The notes: a model not told the origin generated them from the letters alone. A stretch of DNA of 64,000 nucleotides from Actinokineospora enzanensis DSM 44649 (GCF_000374445.1 NZ_KB894404.1:372001-436000); one strand, 5' to 3'. Counted from the stretch's first letter, positions 38,186-47,300 are shown. Numbers and translations are program-made.

Positions 38186-38715
38186 CCCGCCTCGGGGTGC
38201 GTGGAGTGGTTCAGCGAGCTGGCGATCCGCGCGGCCACGTCGTCACCGCGCGGGGGAGTGGAGCGCAGTACCTCGGCGAGCAGGTAGGCCATGACCTCCG
38301 CCTGCTGCTCCTGCGCGTCGCTGTAGGTGGTGCGGGCGAGCATGTCCCGGACCAGCTGCGGGTCGATGTCCGGGAAGAACACCGCAGCCGTGTCCTCGTC
38401 CAGGTGGCCGCCGCCGCGGTGGCAGCAGATCATGTGTCCGATCTCGTGCAGGATGATGTGCTCCTGGTGCGCTCGGGTGGTGTCCTGGTCGTAGAAGATC
38501 CAGTCGGCGTCCCGGGTGGCGATCCACATCCCGCACGGCTGCGAGGCGAGCATCGCCACCGGCACCACGTGCAGCGGCCGTCCGCGCACCGCCGCCAGGT
38601 GCTCGCACAGCCCCGCCAGATCGGACCGCGTGGGCAGGTCCAGGCCCGCCAGCAGGGACGCGCACTCGCGGCGCACCCGGCGCAGGTCCGGACTCCGGCG
38701 TGGCACCGGCCTCAC
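38182..38715 (-). CDS. ImmA/IrrE-type metallopeptidase
   Basis: 177 residues with the zinc-peptidase motif HEIGHMIC (HExxH) near residue 90, preceded by DWIFYDQDTTRAHQEHIIL and followed by QQAEVMAYLLAE, whose glutamate may be the third ligand. ImmA/IrrE-like proteins cleave an XRE repressor or act as toxins in such pairs. The XRE gene sits directly upstream and overlaps it by 4 bases (GTGA), which supports a repressor-antirepressor pair. The signal is unknown. Confidence 0.8.
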   Translation of the reverse strand: MRPVPRRSPDLRRVRRECASLLAGLDLPTRSDLAGLCEHLAAVRGRPLHVVPVAMLASQPCGMWIATRDADWIFYDQDTTRAHQEHIILHEIGHMICCHRGGGHLDEDTAAVFFPDIDPQLVRDMLARTTYSDAQEQQAEVMAYLLAEVLRSTPPRGDDVAARIASSLNHSTHPEAG

Positions 38716-39146
38716 TCCTCCGGCTCGTCGGTGACCGGCGGCAGCCCGCGCTGTCTGCGCGCCTGGTCGAGCAGCGCGGTGATCAGGTCCAGGTTCGACC
38801 GGGGCAGCCCCACCGCGCGCTGGGCGATGCCCACCACGCCGCGGTCGCGCAGCATCGCCAGCTGTTCGAGCTGGGCGCGTACGCGCTCGCCGTCCTCGTC
38901 ATCGAAGAAGTAGCTCGGGCTCACCCCGAAGAACCGGGCCAGCGCGGCCAGCAGGTCCATCGAGGGGCTGGTGCGCCTGCCCGTGCGCAGCATGGACAGG
39001 TACGGCCCGCTGACCCGCAGGTCCGGGTTGGCGCGCTTGATCTCCGCGGCGACCTCCGCGTTCGACCACTGTCTGCCGCGCGGGCGGCTGACCCGGAACA
39101 GTCGGTCCAGCCGCGCGGTCAGTGGCGACGTCACCTCGTCCGACAT
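38712..39146 (-). CDS. XRE-family HTH transcriptional regulator
   Basis: 144 residues. The HTH spans about residues 5-75 (LTARLDRLFRVS, SNAEVAAEIK, ISGPYLSMLRTGRRTSPSMD-like region, FFGVSPSYFFDD). A helical tail follows. The ATG at 39146 is chosen over a longer frame to 39425, whose extra residues read as intergenic. It heads a four-gene operon and probably represses it from the repeats just upstream (inference). Confidence 0.85.
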   Translation of the reverse strand: MSDEVTSPLTARLDRLFRVSRPRGRQWSNAEVAAEIKRANPDLRVSGPYLSMLRTGRRTSPSMDLLAALARFFGVSPSYFFDDEDGERVRAQLEQLAMLRDRGVVGIAQRAVGLPRSNLDLITALLDQARRQRGLPPVTDEPEE

Positions 39147-39151
39147 CGGTG

Positions 39152-39175
39152 CCCCAACGCTGTTGTCCCCCAATG
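39152..39175. promoter_or_regulatory. Direct repeat upstream of XRE gene, candidate operator
   Basis: CCCCAACG (39152-39159) and CCCCAATG (39168-39175) are spaced 16 bases apart, starting 6 bases upstream of the XRE start codon. Near-helical-turn spacing suits a dimeric XRE repressor binding its own promoter; this is a weak sequence-only suggestion. Confidence 0.3.
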
Positions 39176-39844
39176 TTCCCTCTACTGGTCGGGTGGCGAC
39201 TACTCGATCAGTGTCGCAGGGTGACTGTCGGTTGACAACGCGCCCGCATCGGTGATTACGATGACCCGCACGGGTTAACTGCGAGTTATCCGGTTCCCGT
39301 GCGGGCAGAGACCGGGTTCCCCCGGGGGTGTGCCGTGTGGCGGGGTGCTCCGCGACCCCGTCACACGGGGCCTGCCAGTCAAAGGTTCCGCAGGTGAGGC
39401 GGGAAAAGAAGAGTTCCGCGCTCAACCGGCCTGGGGGTTACCGGGAGCGCGGAACCATCTCTAGCGTAGTACGAAGTCGGCGTTCATGCACACCCACCCC
39501 CGAAAAACGTGTCCGCGATGTGCCTTTCCCGTGGTCGCGACCGAGACGTGAGCCATGCTCGATGTCATCCGCGGCGCCTGGGGGCGGCCTCGGCGGGCGT
39601 TCGGGGCGGGCGGGAGCCGTCGATCTCGCGCCAGGACCGTGAGTTGTCGAACGGTCGGGTGGTGAGGGCATCCGCCCGGATTTCCGTTCCTTGTCCGGAT
39701 CTTTTGCGCGCCAGGACTTCCCCGGCACCTGCTCGGGCATACGGAAAGTGTGCCTCGGGACGGAGGCGCGTCGGCGCGGTTTCGGTCTCGCGGCCGATGC
39801 AGGCGGGCGGCCCGCGGCCATAGCGTCCACGGCCTGCGGAATAC
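39176..39844. other. Intergenic region without a supported gene (669 bp)
   Basis: It lies between the XRE operon start and the palindromic element before the hydrolase gene. It holds a small GTTGACAAC palindrome at 39232-39240, an AT-richer patch at 39270-39290 and a 14-bp stem-loop (39333-39368). Open frames here are shadows with no start signals. Confidence 0.55.
39333..39368. terminator. Orphan stem-loop, possible terminator
   Basis: Fourteen-base arms with one mismatch around an 8-base loop. No recognised gene ends beside it. It may end a short transcript initiated upstream, or mark the remains of a lost gene. Confidence 0.4.
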
Positions 39845-40012
39845 CTAGTGGTGCGACCCAGAACGTCGACCATGTCTCGACCCGCCCACGACGTGCCTGA
39901 CGGCACCGCCGGAAACGACCAAGTACATCCAGTACGAGGCCGTCCCGGCGGCACCGCCAGCCACGCCGTGGACCCGCCGATACACGGCCGACGTTCTGAG
40001 TCGCACCACTAG
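39845..40012. repeat. 168-bp CTAG-bounded imperfect palindrome (copy A), MITE-like
   Basis: Both ends carry CTAG. The outer 24 bases are inverse complements with one mismatch, and by eye about 80% of the two half-arms pair over the full length. The centre carries CCAAGTACATCCAGTACG. A second element of identical length and layout is at 63744-63911. It ends 20 bases before the ATG of the next gene, so it sits where a promoter would be. It carries no coding sequence. Confidence 0.8.
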
Positions 40013-40032
40013 CGGCTATCGAAAGGTCGAGG

Positions 40033-41586
40033 ATGACCAGGCGAATCCCGGTGGCGCTCCCGATCGCGGCACTGCTCGTGCTCGGCGGCGGCCTCCCCGC
40101 CGCGGCGGCGGTCCCGGACGGCGGCACCGGCCAGGCGATCACATGGCACGACTGCCGCACCACACCCGATGACGAGCTGGGCCGACAATTGGACGAGGTG
40201 GGCGCGCGTTGCGGCGAGCTCACCGTCCCGCTCGACTATTCCCGACCGCACGGCCGAACCATCACGCTGGCCGTCGCCCGCCGCGCCGCCACGGATAGCG
40301 CTCACCGGCTCGGCACCCTGGTGGTGAACACCGGCGGCCCCGGCCCTTCCCGCGATGGGGTGAGCCTGCTCGCGACCGCCGCGCCCACGGTCGCGGCCCG
40401 CTACGACGTGGTGAGCTTCGATCCGCGTTTCTTCGGTCTCAGCACCCCGTTGCCCTGCGCGTATCCCACCGACCTGTACCTGCGGAGCGTCCAACTCGCC
40501 AGTCCCGATCGAGCCTCCTTCGAACGCGGCGTGGCCGCTGCCCGCGAACTGGCGCGGCTGTGCACCGGCTATCGGGACCTGCTGCCGCATGCCTCCACCC
40601 GGAACATCGCGCGGGACATGGATCTCGTCCGGACCGCGCTCGGCGAGGAACGAGTGTCCTACCTCGGTTGGTCGTACGGCACCTACCTCGGCGCCGTCTA
40701 CCTCCAGCTGTTCCCCGACCGGGCGAACCGCGTCGTCCTGGACAGCGCCCTCGACCCCGACCGGTACGGCCCGCAGGTGATCCGCGACGGCGCCCCGGCC
40801 GACGCCGCCGCACTGCGGGACTGGGCGGGTTGGGCCGCGCGCCACGACCAGGGCCTGGGCGGCACGACCGATCAGGTCCTCGCCGTGGTGACCGAGATCG
40901 ACCGAGCGGCCACCCGCCGCCCCCTGCGCGTCGGGACACACCGGATCGACGCGGCCATGGTCCCCGGCCTACTGCTGACCGTGGACGACACCGACGCCTC
41001 GTACACGGAGTTCAGCGCCCAGGTCCGCGTCCTGCGCGACGCCGCCCACGGCCTGACCGTCACGCCGACGGCGGACCAGGAGGCCAAGCTGTCGCTGTAC
41101 GAGGACCCGACGGCGTACCCCGAGTTCGGATTCGCCGCCAACACCACCCTCCAGTGCGCCGACCGCGCCGCCGACCGAAACCCGGAGAACTACTACCGCG
41201 ACATCCAGTCCCACCGGACGACCGAGCCCCTCTACGGCCCACTCACCCGCGACATCACCGCCTGCGCCTTCTGGCCGACCCGCCCCGCCGAACCCCCGAC
41301 CAAGGTCCGCAACAACCACCCGGCCCTGATCGTGAGCGCCTCCGGCGACCCCGCCACTCCCTACCCCGGCCAGCAGGCCCTGCACCGCGCCCTGACCGGT
41401 TCCCGCATGCTCACCCTCCCCGCCTACCGCCACGGCGTCTACCTGCTCGACGGCGCACCCTGCGTCGACCAGACCGTCAACCGGTACCTGCTCGACGGCA
41501 CCCTCCCCGCCACCGACCGCACCTGCACCCGGGTCACTCCACCCGACGCTCCCCAGGCCGGACCAGCCCCGATTCATACGCCGTGA
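40033..41586 (+). CDS. Secreted alpha/beta hydrolase, tripeptidyl aminopeptidase (TAP/SlpD) family
   Basis: 517 residues. A signal peptide is evident (ALPIAALLVLGGGLPAAAA). The nucleophile elbow is GWSYG with Ser214. The acid is in SASGDPATPYPG and the His is in PAYRHGVYLLDGAPC, the layout of Streptomyces TAP/SlpD exopeptidases. Secreted peptide trimming is the likely role. A GAAAGG site precedes the ATG by 6 bases, directly after the palindromic element. Its last 53 bases overlap the convergent response regulator. Confidence 0.88.
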   Translation: MTRRIPVALPIAALLVLGGGLPAAAAVPDGGTGQAITWHDCRTTPDDELGRQLDEVGARCGELTVPLDYSRPHGRTITLAVARRAATDSAHRLGTLVVNTGGPGPSRDGVSLLATAAPTVAARYDVVSFDPRFFGLSTPLPCAYPTDLYLRSVQLASPDRASFERGVAAARELARLCTGYRDLLPHASTRNIARDMDLVRTALGEERVSYLGWSYGTYLGAVYLQLFPDRANRVVLDSALDPDRYGPQVIRDGAPADAAALRDWAGWAARHDQGLGGTTDQVLAVVTEIDRAATRRPLRVGTHRIDAAMVPGLLLTVDDTDASYTEFSAQVRVLRDAAHGLTVTPTADQEAKLSLYEDPTAYPEFGFAANTTLQCADRAADRNPENYYRDIQSHRTTEPLYGPLTRDITACAFWPTRPAEPPTKVRNNHPALIVSASGDPATPYPGQQALHRALTGSRMLTLPAYRHGVYLLDGAPCVDQTVNRYLLDGTLPATDRTCTRVTPPDAPQAGPAPIHTP

Positions 41587-42205
41587 CCACGGCCTGCACC
41601 CGATCGCGCACCCCCAACTTGGCGAGAATATTGCTGACATGCGTCTTCACGGTGCCCTCGGAAACCACCAACCGTCCCGCGATCTCCGCATTGGAATAGC
41701 CACCGGCGATCTCCCCCAACACCTCCCGCTCCCGCTCGGTCAACGTCTCCACCAACCGCACCGCCCCCACATCCACCGGCGGCGCCAACCGATCAAGCAA
41801 CCGCCGAGTCGTCGACGCCGCGAGCACGGCGTCACCACGATGCACGGCCCGAACCGCCGCGATCATGTCCTCCGGCACCGCGTCCTTGAGCAGAAACCCA
41901 CTGGCCCCGGCCCGAACCGCCGCCAACGCATACTCATCAAGATCGAAAGTAGTCAACACCAACACGCGCGGCGGCTCGGGCAACGACAACATCCGCCGGG
42001 TGGCCTCGATCCCGTCCAACACCGGCATCCGCACGTCCATCACCACCACATCCGGCTGTAGCTCCCGAACCTGTCGAACGCCGTCCAGCCCATCACCCGC
42101 CTCACCCACCACGGCCAGGTCCGACTGGGCGTCGATGACCATTCGAAACCCGGCCCGGACCAACACCTGATCCTCGACCAACACCACCCGAACCGTCACA
42201 CCCAC
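41534..42205 (-). CDS. NarL/FixJ-family response regulator
   Basis: 223 residues. The receiver domain has phospho-acceptor Asp57 in VVVMDVRMP and the switch residues LTTFD and LKDA. The C-terminal LuxR-type HTH reads LTEREREVLGEIAGGYSNAE, then VSEGTVKTHVSNILAKLGVR. The partner kinase lies 179 bases upstream on the same strand. The stop lies inside the convergent hydrolase gene (53-base overlap). The input signal and regulon are unknown. Confidence 0.92.
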   Translation of the reverse strand: MGVTVRVVLVEDQVLVRAGFRMVIDAQSDLAVVGEAGDGLDGVRQVRELQPDVVVMDVRMPVLDGIEATRRMLSLPEPPRVLVLTTFDLDEYALAAVRAGASGFLLKDAVPEDMIAAVRAVHRGDAVLAASTTRRLLDRLAPPVDVGAVRLVETLTEREREVLGEIAGGYSNAEIAGRLVVSEGTVKTHVSNILAKLGVRDRVQAVVTAYESGLVRPGERRVE

Positions 42206-42384
42206 CCCTCGATACGTACACAGTGGACACTCAACCCGTGACCCACTCCATCACCAATACCACGGCGCCAGTTGCACGGTGCAGCCATGACCTGCGCATG
42301 CTCCGATGACCTCATCGCCCTACCCGCCACTCCGCCCCAGCCTTGTTGCGCGGTCCGATCGCCGGCCCCGTCGACCTCGGATCC

Positions 42385-43569
42385 TCATGTGGGCACCGGG
42401 ATCCGCGCCTCCAGGACATGCCCACCATCCGCCAGCGGCACCAACCGCACCGTGCCCCCATAGGCCTGCGCACGCTCCGACAACCCCATCAACCCATACC
42501 CGTCACCCCTGCCGCTCCCGTGAACACCCGCCACCCCGCAGCCATCGTCCCGAACCTCGACCCGCACCACATCCGCCTTCCAGCACACCAACACCTCCGC
42601 CCGAACCCCCACCCCCGCATGCTTGATCACATTCGTCAGTCCCTCCTGGACAACCCGATGCACCACCAACGCCAACCCCGCGTCCACCGACCCCGCGGGC
42701 ACCTCCAGCACCAACTCCACCGGCAGCCCACCCGCCCGAACCCGGTCCACCAGTTCCGGGATGTCGCGCAACCCGGGCTGTGGCGGCGGTGGACCTCCCG
42801 TCGACAACCCGGGGTCGCGCAGCACACCCAGGACCCGCCGGGTGTCGGCGAGTGCGCGTCGGGCCGAGTCGCCGATGGTGGCCAGGGCGGTCTGGCCTGC
42901 TGCGGGTGAGACGGCTGCGGCGTAGCGACCGCCGTCGGCCTGGGCGATGACCACGGCGAGGGAGTGTCCCAGGATGTCGTGCATCTCGCGGGCGATGCGG
43001 GCGCGTTCCGACAGCATCGCCAACCGGGCCCGTTGATCCTGTTCGACCTCCAGCAGTCGGGTTCGTTCCGCCAGGGCGCGCACCTGCTTGCCGCGCACCC
43101 GGTGCAGCATGCCGAACGCCCACCCCACCAGCACCGTGCTGCCAAGGAAAGCGCCGGTGATGACGTGGGCGATCACCGAGTCGCTCAGCTGCGGCCAGCT
43201 CACCCCGCCCAGTACGGCTCCGAGCAGCCCGGCCGCGAGCACCGGACCACCCGCCCACGCGGGGCCGTAGGCGGCGACCGCGTGCACGGTCAGTGGAATC
43301 GCCAGGTCGGCCGGGAGTGCGCCGATGGTGTCGCGCACGATGAGCCATTGCGCCACCCCGATCGCCACCACGACCGCGGCGCACGGCACCGGCGCGCGCC
43401 TTCGCCACATCAGTGGCGCGCACAATGCCAGTGTCAGCGCGTGGTAGTCGGCTCCGGCGCGTACCAGGAGTCCGAAGAGGACGCATACGGCGGCGAGCGC
43501 GATCGCCACCGCGGTGTCGACCGTCGCCTCGTGGCCGCGAGACCAGGTGTAGAGACGTTCCCCGAACAT
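42385..43569 (-). CDS. Sensor histidine kinase (HisKA_3 type)
   Basis: 394 residues. The N-terminal 170 contain five to six hydrophobic segments and almost no periplasmic loop. The dimerisation/phospho-acceptor helix reads ARIAREMHDILGHSLAVVIA with the HD pair typical of NarL-type kinases. The ATPase region has VIKHAGVGV (N box region) and RDDGCGVAG, then GYGLMGLSERAQAYGG. It pairs with the response regulator downstream. With few external residues it may sense membrane state (inference). Confidence 0.9.
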   Translation of the reverse strand: MFGERLYTWSRGHEATVDTAVAIALAAVCVLFGLLVRAGADYHALTLALCAPLMWRRRAPVPCAAVVVAIGVAQWLIVRDTIGALPADLAIPLTVHAVAAYGPAWAGGPVLAAGLLGAVLGGVSWPQLSDSVIAHVITGAFLGSTVLVGWAFGMLHRVRGKQVRALAERTRLLEVEQDQRARLAMLSERARIAREMHDILGHSLAVVIAQADGGRYAAAVSPAAGQTALATIGDSARRALADTRRVLGVLRDPGLSTGGPPPPQPGLRDIPELVDRVRAGGLPVELVLEVPAGSVDAGLALVVHRVVQEGLTNVIKHAGVGVRAEVLVCWKADVVRVEVRDDGCGVAGVHGSGRGDGYGLMGLSERAQAYGGTVRLVPLADGGHVLEARIPVPT

Positions 43570-43667
43570 GGGCCAACTGTAGGAGTGGATGACCTCGGTC
43601 CGCGTCGGAGCACGGTCGGATCCTGGGTCGCCTCGACTACGTCCCGGGTACTACTACCGTCGTCCGA

Positions 43668-45104
43668 TCAGGGGCGGGACTGCTCGTGTTCCGGTGCCTT
43701 CGGCTGGGTGGGCACGTGCGGTGGTCGCTGTCCGGCGATGGCGATCTGGTTGCGCCCGTTGCGTTTCGCGATGTCCAGCGCCTGGTCGGCCAGGTCCTGC
43801 AGGTCGGCCAGGGTCGTGCCGTGCTGCGGCGAGCAGGCCACGCCGATGGAGATGGTCACCGGCGGCACGGTGTGGCCCAGCCGCACCTCCTCCGCGCCCG
43901 CCGGGGTGGTGATGTCCGTCGTCAGCGCCTCGACACCCGCCCGGATGCGCTCGGCGACGGTGAGGGTCTCGGCGAGCGGGGTGTCCGGCAGCACCGCGGC
44001 CAGCTCCTCGCCACCCCATCGGGCGATCAGGTCACCGGAACGTATGTTGTGGCACAGGGCATTCGCCACCGCCTGCAACACCTGGTCCCCGCCGAAGTGC
44101 CCCAGCCGGTCGTTCCACCGCTTGAAGTGGTCCAGGTCGAGCATGAGCACTCCGGTCGGGCGCCCGTTGAGCCGATCCAGGCGCAGTGTCGCGTTGGCCA
44201 GCGGCAGGAAGCCGCGCCGGTTGCGCAGCCCGGTGAGCGAGTCGGTCGCCGCGTCCACCTCCAGCCGGTCGCGGTCGGCGGTACGGGCGGCCAGCCTGCC
44301 CAGCATCCGCGTCTCCATGATGGCCACCGCGAGCACGCCGAACAGTGCCACCGGCGTGATCGCCGCCGCGCCGACCGCGCCGAGGCCGACCAGCAGGGTG
44401 TGCAGGAGCAGCAGGTTGTCCTCGCGGCTGCCGAGGGTGTCGGCCAACCGCCAGGTGCGGAACCGCACCGCCCGGTAGAGGCCGACCACGACCGCCTCGA
44501 TGAGGAAGTATGCCACCGCCGCCAACACCAGCAGCAGCGTCGTGTTCAGGTTCGCGCCCTGCCCGATGATCGGCAGGTCGAAGTCCTTCCTGGGCCCGAG
44601 CATCCAGCCGCGCAGCAGGCTCACCCCCGCGACCGACAGCAGTACCGCGGAGGTGTTGCTGACCCACAGCGTCAGCGGTCGCATCGCGATCCGGTAGCGG
44701 CGGAACCGCACCACCACCACGAGCAGACCCGCGGTCAGCGGCGGGAGCAGCAGCGCGGAGCTGAAGAACCAGATCGAGGCCTGGTCGATGAACTCCACTG
44801 TCCCGCGTTGCGTGCGCACCCCGCGCCTGCGCTTCTCGCTGCCGGCCGTCACCTCGGTGTACACCAGGGCGCAGCCGAGCAGCAGGCCGAACATCAGCCA
44901 GTCGTTGCCGGTGACCAGCGGCGCCGCCATGATCGCCCAGGCGATCCCGGACACGCCCGCCACGTTGGCCGCCGCCAGCACCACGCCGGTCGGCACGCCG
45001 AACTGCCACAGTCCCCACCGTGCCGGGCGCAGGCCGGTCCATTTCCCCGGTCCCGGTGGGTCTGCCCCGGTCATCCGTCCCCACGGACCGTCGGTTTCCC
45101 CCAT
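43668..45104 (-). CDS. Membrane-bound diguanylate cyclase (GGDEF)
   Basis: 478 residues. Several hydrophobic helices fill residues 20-280. The GGDEF domain has DSLTGLRNRRGFL at its start, the active-site loop ARWGGEEL and an RxxD inhibitory site (RSGD) five residues before it, so c-di-GMP feedback control is likely. It makes cyclic di-GMP, which controls development in actinomycetes. The ATG at 45104 follows GGAGGG by 8 bases; an inner ATG at 45074 is possible. No EAL domain is present. Confidence 0.88.
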   Translation of the reverse strand: MGETDGPWGRMTGADPPGPGKWTGLRPARWGLWQFGVPTGVVLAAANVAGVSGIAWAIMAAPLVTGNDWLMFGLLLGCALVYTEVTAGSEKRRRGVRTQRGTVEFIDQASIWFFSSALLLPPLTAGLLVVVVRFRRYRIAMRPLTLWVSNTSAVLLSVAGVSLLRGWMLGPRKDFDLPIIGQGANLNTTLLLVLAAVAYFLIEAVVVGLYRAVRFRTWRLADTLGSREDNLLLLHTLLVGLGAVGAAAITPVALFGVLAVAIMETRMLGRLAARTADRDRLEVDAATDSLTGLRNRRGFLPLANATLRLDRLNGRPTGVLMLDLDHFKRWNDRLGHFGGDQVLQAVANALCHNIRSGDLIARWGGEELAAVLPDTPLAETLTVAERIRAGVEALTTDITTPAGAEEVRLGHTVPPVTISIGVACSPQHGTTLADLQDLADQALDIAKRNGRNQIAIAGQRPPHVPTQPKAPEHEQSRP

Positions 45105-45683
45105 ACCGCTTGCCCTCCCCTGAGCAACGCTCCCGTGCGGAAGGCCGGCCGGGCACGCCCAGGGACGTGTCCGGGTGGCGGGGTGGGGTGGTCCGGCGAT
45201 CACGCCACCGGGGTCCGTGCCCGGCGCGCCGGTTCGGTGCGACGGGCTTGGGCCGCGACTCGTCGGCGCGTGTCCCCCCGACACCACGAGCCGCGGTTGG
45301 GTTTCCCGGGTGTTCGACTTCGCGCGATCTCCGTCCCGCGTTTCCCCCGCTTGCGCGAACTTCCAGGGGAAACCCTAGGGCAGTTCACGATCAAGGCGAG
45401 CGGAATGCGCTGAACCACTCATTCGGCGTACGACACATCGGCGTCCGGTGCAATGTTATGCCGCCGACCGGTGGAAGAGGGGGTCCGCGTCCGGGTGAAT
45501 CGGCCCCGTTTTCTGACGGGCCGGGGTCGCTCGGTCACCGCGTGGCGTCGACGCGGTCGGCGGTTCCGGGACAGTCTGCGCGAAACCCGCCGGGGTGTCG
45601 AGGGGCACGCCGGAATTCGTGCACCGCCGGACGCGCGACCGCCCCGGGGGCGGATGACGCAACCCCGGGGCGGCACGGTGGAC
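45105..45683. other. Intergenic region without a supported gene (579 bp)
   Basis: It lies between the diguanylate cyclase start and the chitinase terminator. It should include the cyclase promoter. Reading frames are arginine/proline-rich shadows without ribosome sites. I see no RNA gene. Confidence 0.55.
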
Positions 45684-45720
45684 CCGGGGACATGGGCGAA
45701 GCCCCCGCCCATGTCCCCGG
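45684..45720 (-). terminator. Chitinase terminator
   Basis: A perfect 14-bp inverted repeat with a 9-base loop ends 5 bases after the chitinase stop codon. Confidence 0.8.
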
Positions 45721-45725
45721 AAGAA

Positions 45726-47129
45726 TCAGCCGGTGAAGCCCTTGAAGATGGTGGTGAACTCGTAGGTCGACTGGGCGATGCTGCTGCACGTCGCGGAGAT
45801 GCCGCCGCCGGGACAGCCGCCGTTGTCCCGGCCCGCCGACCAGAACCCGAGCAGGCCGATGTGGTTGGCGTTGGCCCAGCCGACCAGCTTGTTCGCGTGG
45901 GCCTGGGTGAAGATCTTGCCGTTGTAGTTGCGGCCGATCATCGGGGTCACGCCCAGCAGCTTGCGCAGCTCCGCGTCGGACTTGCCCGGCCAGATCTGCT
46001 TCATCTGCCCGAGGGTGCTCTCCGCGGCGGCGATCACCGCGTCGCCCCAGTCCGCCCGCGAGCTGCCGAACTCCATGGTCATCGGGTTGACCAGCACGGT
46101 CAGGCCCTTGCTCGCCGCGTTCTGCAGGATCTGGACCGAGTACGGGTCCATGCCGTAGTCGTCGCCCTGCACGCGCATGGTGTAGCTGATCGCGGTGCCG
46201 CGCTCGGTCTGCAGCTTCTTCAGCGCGGTGTTGACCAGCTCCTGTGGGATGTTGGCCTCGACATCGACGTCCAGGTGGTTGCTGCCGACCGCGTCGAGCA
46301 CCTTCTTGTAGGCGGCGAACAGCGCGTCGGCGGTGGTGCAGGAGTACTCCAGGTACGGCCCCGCGGCGCCACCGGTGGCCACGATGACGTCGCCGCCGAG
46401 TGCCTTGAGCGCGCGCACGTCGTTGACGATGCGGGCGTCGTCGATCGGGATCGTGCCGCCCCAGGACGGGCTGCAGCCGGAGCTGTCGGCCAGCGCGAAG
46501 GCGAGGGTGAACACCTTCTGCCCGGTCGCGCGCGCCACCGACTCCAGCGACGGGGTTGGCATCGTGATGTCCACGTACGGGGCGGACTTGATGCTGCCCG
46601 GCGGCACCGGCGTGGTTGTCGTGGTTGTGGTCGTCGTCGGGCTGGTGGTTGTCGGCGACGTCGTGGTGGTGGTGCGCGTTGTCGTCGTAGTGGTGGTCGT
46701 ACGGGAGGTGGTTGTCGTGGGGTTGGTGCCACCCGCGCAGGGCTGCCCGTTGAGCTTGCAGTTGCCCGGCACGCCCGTGCCGTTGACCAGGAACCCGAAC
46801 GACGCCGACGCGCCCGCCTTCACCGACGCGTTGTAGTCGCGGGCGGTGAAGGTGTAGTGGCTGCCGCTGGTGGCCATGGTGGCGTCCCAGTAGGCGCCGG
46901 GCTTGCTGTCGGCGGGCAGGTCGAACTCGATCTTCCAGGTGGTGAGCGCGCTCGCGCCCGCGGTGATCGTGTACCGGCCCTGGTAGCCGGATCCCCAGGA
47001 GGAGTCCTGGCCGAACACCGCGGTCGGCTCGGTCGCGGCCTGGGCGGGTGCGGCGACCGCCAGCGCGACGGCCGACAACGCGGTGACGCCCACCGCGAGC
47101 AGGGCCGCGCCCGTGCGCTTGGTCAACAT
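45726..47129 (-). CDS. Secreted CBM2-GH18 chitinase
   Basis: 467 residues. A signal peptide (about 1-32) is followed by a CBM2-like chitin/cellulose-binding domain (AVFGQDSSWGSGYQGRYTIT), a threonine-rich linker near 136-175 and a GH18 catalytic domain. The DxxDxDxE catalytic strand appears as HLDVDVEANIP, with the acid glutamate near 291; GLLGFWSAGRD near the end is also typical. It hydrolyses chitin outside the cell. The upstream region has two DasR-like palindromes, so induction by N-acetylglucosamine signals is likely. Confidence 0.92.
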   Translation of the reverse strand: MLTKRTGAALLAVGVTALSAVALAVAAPAQAATEPTAVFGQDSSWGSGYQGRYTITAGASALTTWKIEFDLPADSKPGAYWDATMATSGSHYTFTARDYNASVKAGASASFGFLVNGTGVPGNCKLNGQPCAGGTNPTTTTSRTTTTTTTTRTTTTTSPTTTSPTTTTTTTTTPVPPGSIKSAPYVDITMPTPSLESVARATGQKVFTLAFALADSSGCSPSWGGTIPIDDARIVNDVRALKALGGDVIVATGGAAGPYLEYSCTTADALFAAYKKVLDAVGSNHLDVDVEANIPQELVNTALKKLQTERGTAISYTMRVQGDDYGMDPYSVQILQNAASKGLTVLVNPMTMEFGSSRADWGDAVIAAAESTLGQMKQIWPGKSDAELRKLLGVTPMIGRNYNGKIFTQAHANKLVGWANANHIGLLGFWSAGRDNGGCPGGGISATCSSIAQSTYEFTTIFKGFTG

Positions 47130-47246
47130 CGTCAGGTCACTCCCGGGGCAGGGTTCGGGGGAGCGGCGGTCCGGCCTGCGGGGACAGGCGTGCCGGGCCG
47201 CACGTCACGGCCCGGATGACGCTCCGAACCGATCACCGCGACGGTA

Positions 47247-47262
47247 AGTGGCCTAGACCACT
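47247..47262. promoter_or_regulatory. DasR-response-element-like palindrome (site 1)
   Basis: AGTGGCCTAGACCACT differs from the dre consensus AGTGGTCTAGACCACT at one of 16 bases. It lies 118 bases upstream of the chitinase start and between divergent chitinase and pobA. DasR, a GntR-family repressor, controls chitin genes in Streptomyces (established). Confidence 0.75.
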
Positions 47263-47284
47263 TCGGTCAATGGTTACGCCCCGG

Positions 47285-47300
47285 AAAGGTCTAAACCTTT
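47285..47300. promoter_or_regulatory. DasR-like palindrome (site 2, weaker)
   Basis: AAAGGTCTAAACCTTT keeps 9 of the 10 central dre bases but differs in the outer ones. It lies 38 bases from site 1 (start to start), closer to pobA. Confidence 0.5.

Noticed and set aside
39438-40223. 261-residue minus-strand frame across the intergenic region
   Set aside because: It runs through the palindromic element and the start of the peptidase gene and has no start signal.
46612-46722. Repetitive GTT/GTC-rich tract as a satellite repeat
   Set aside because: It encodes the threonine-rich linker of the chitinase, a normal feature of secreted multidomain hydrolases.
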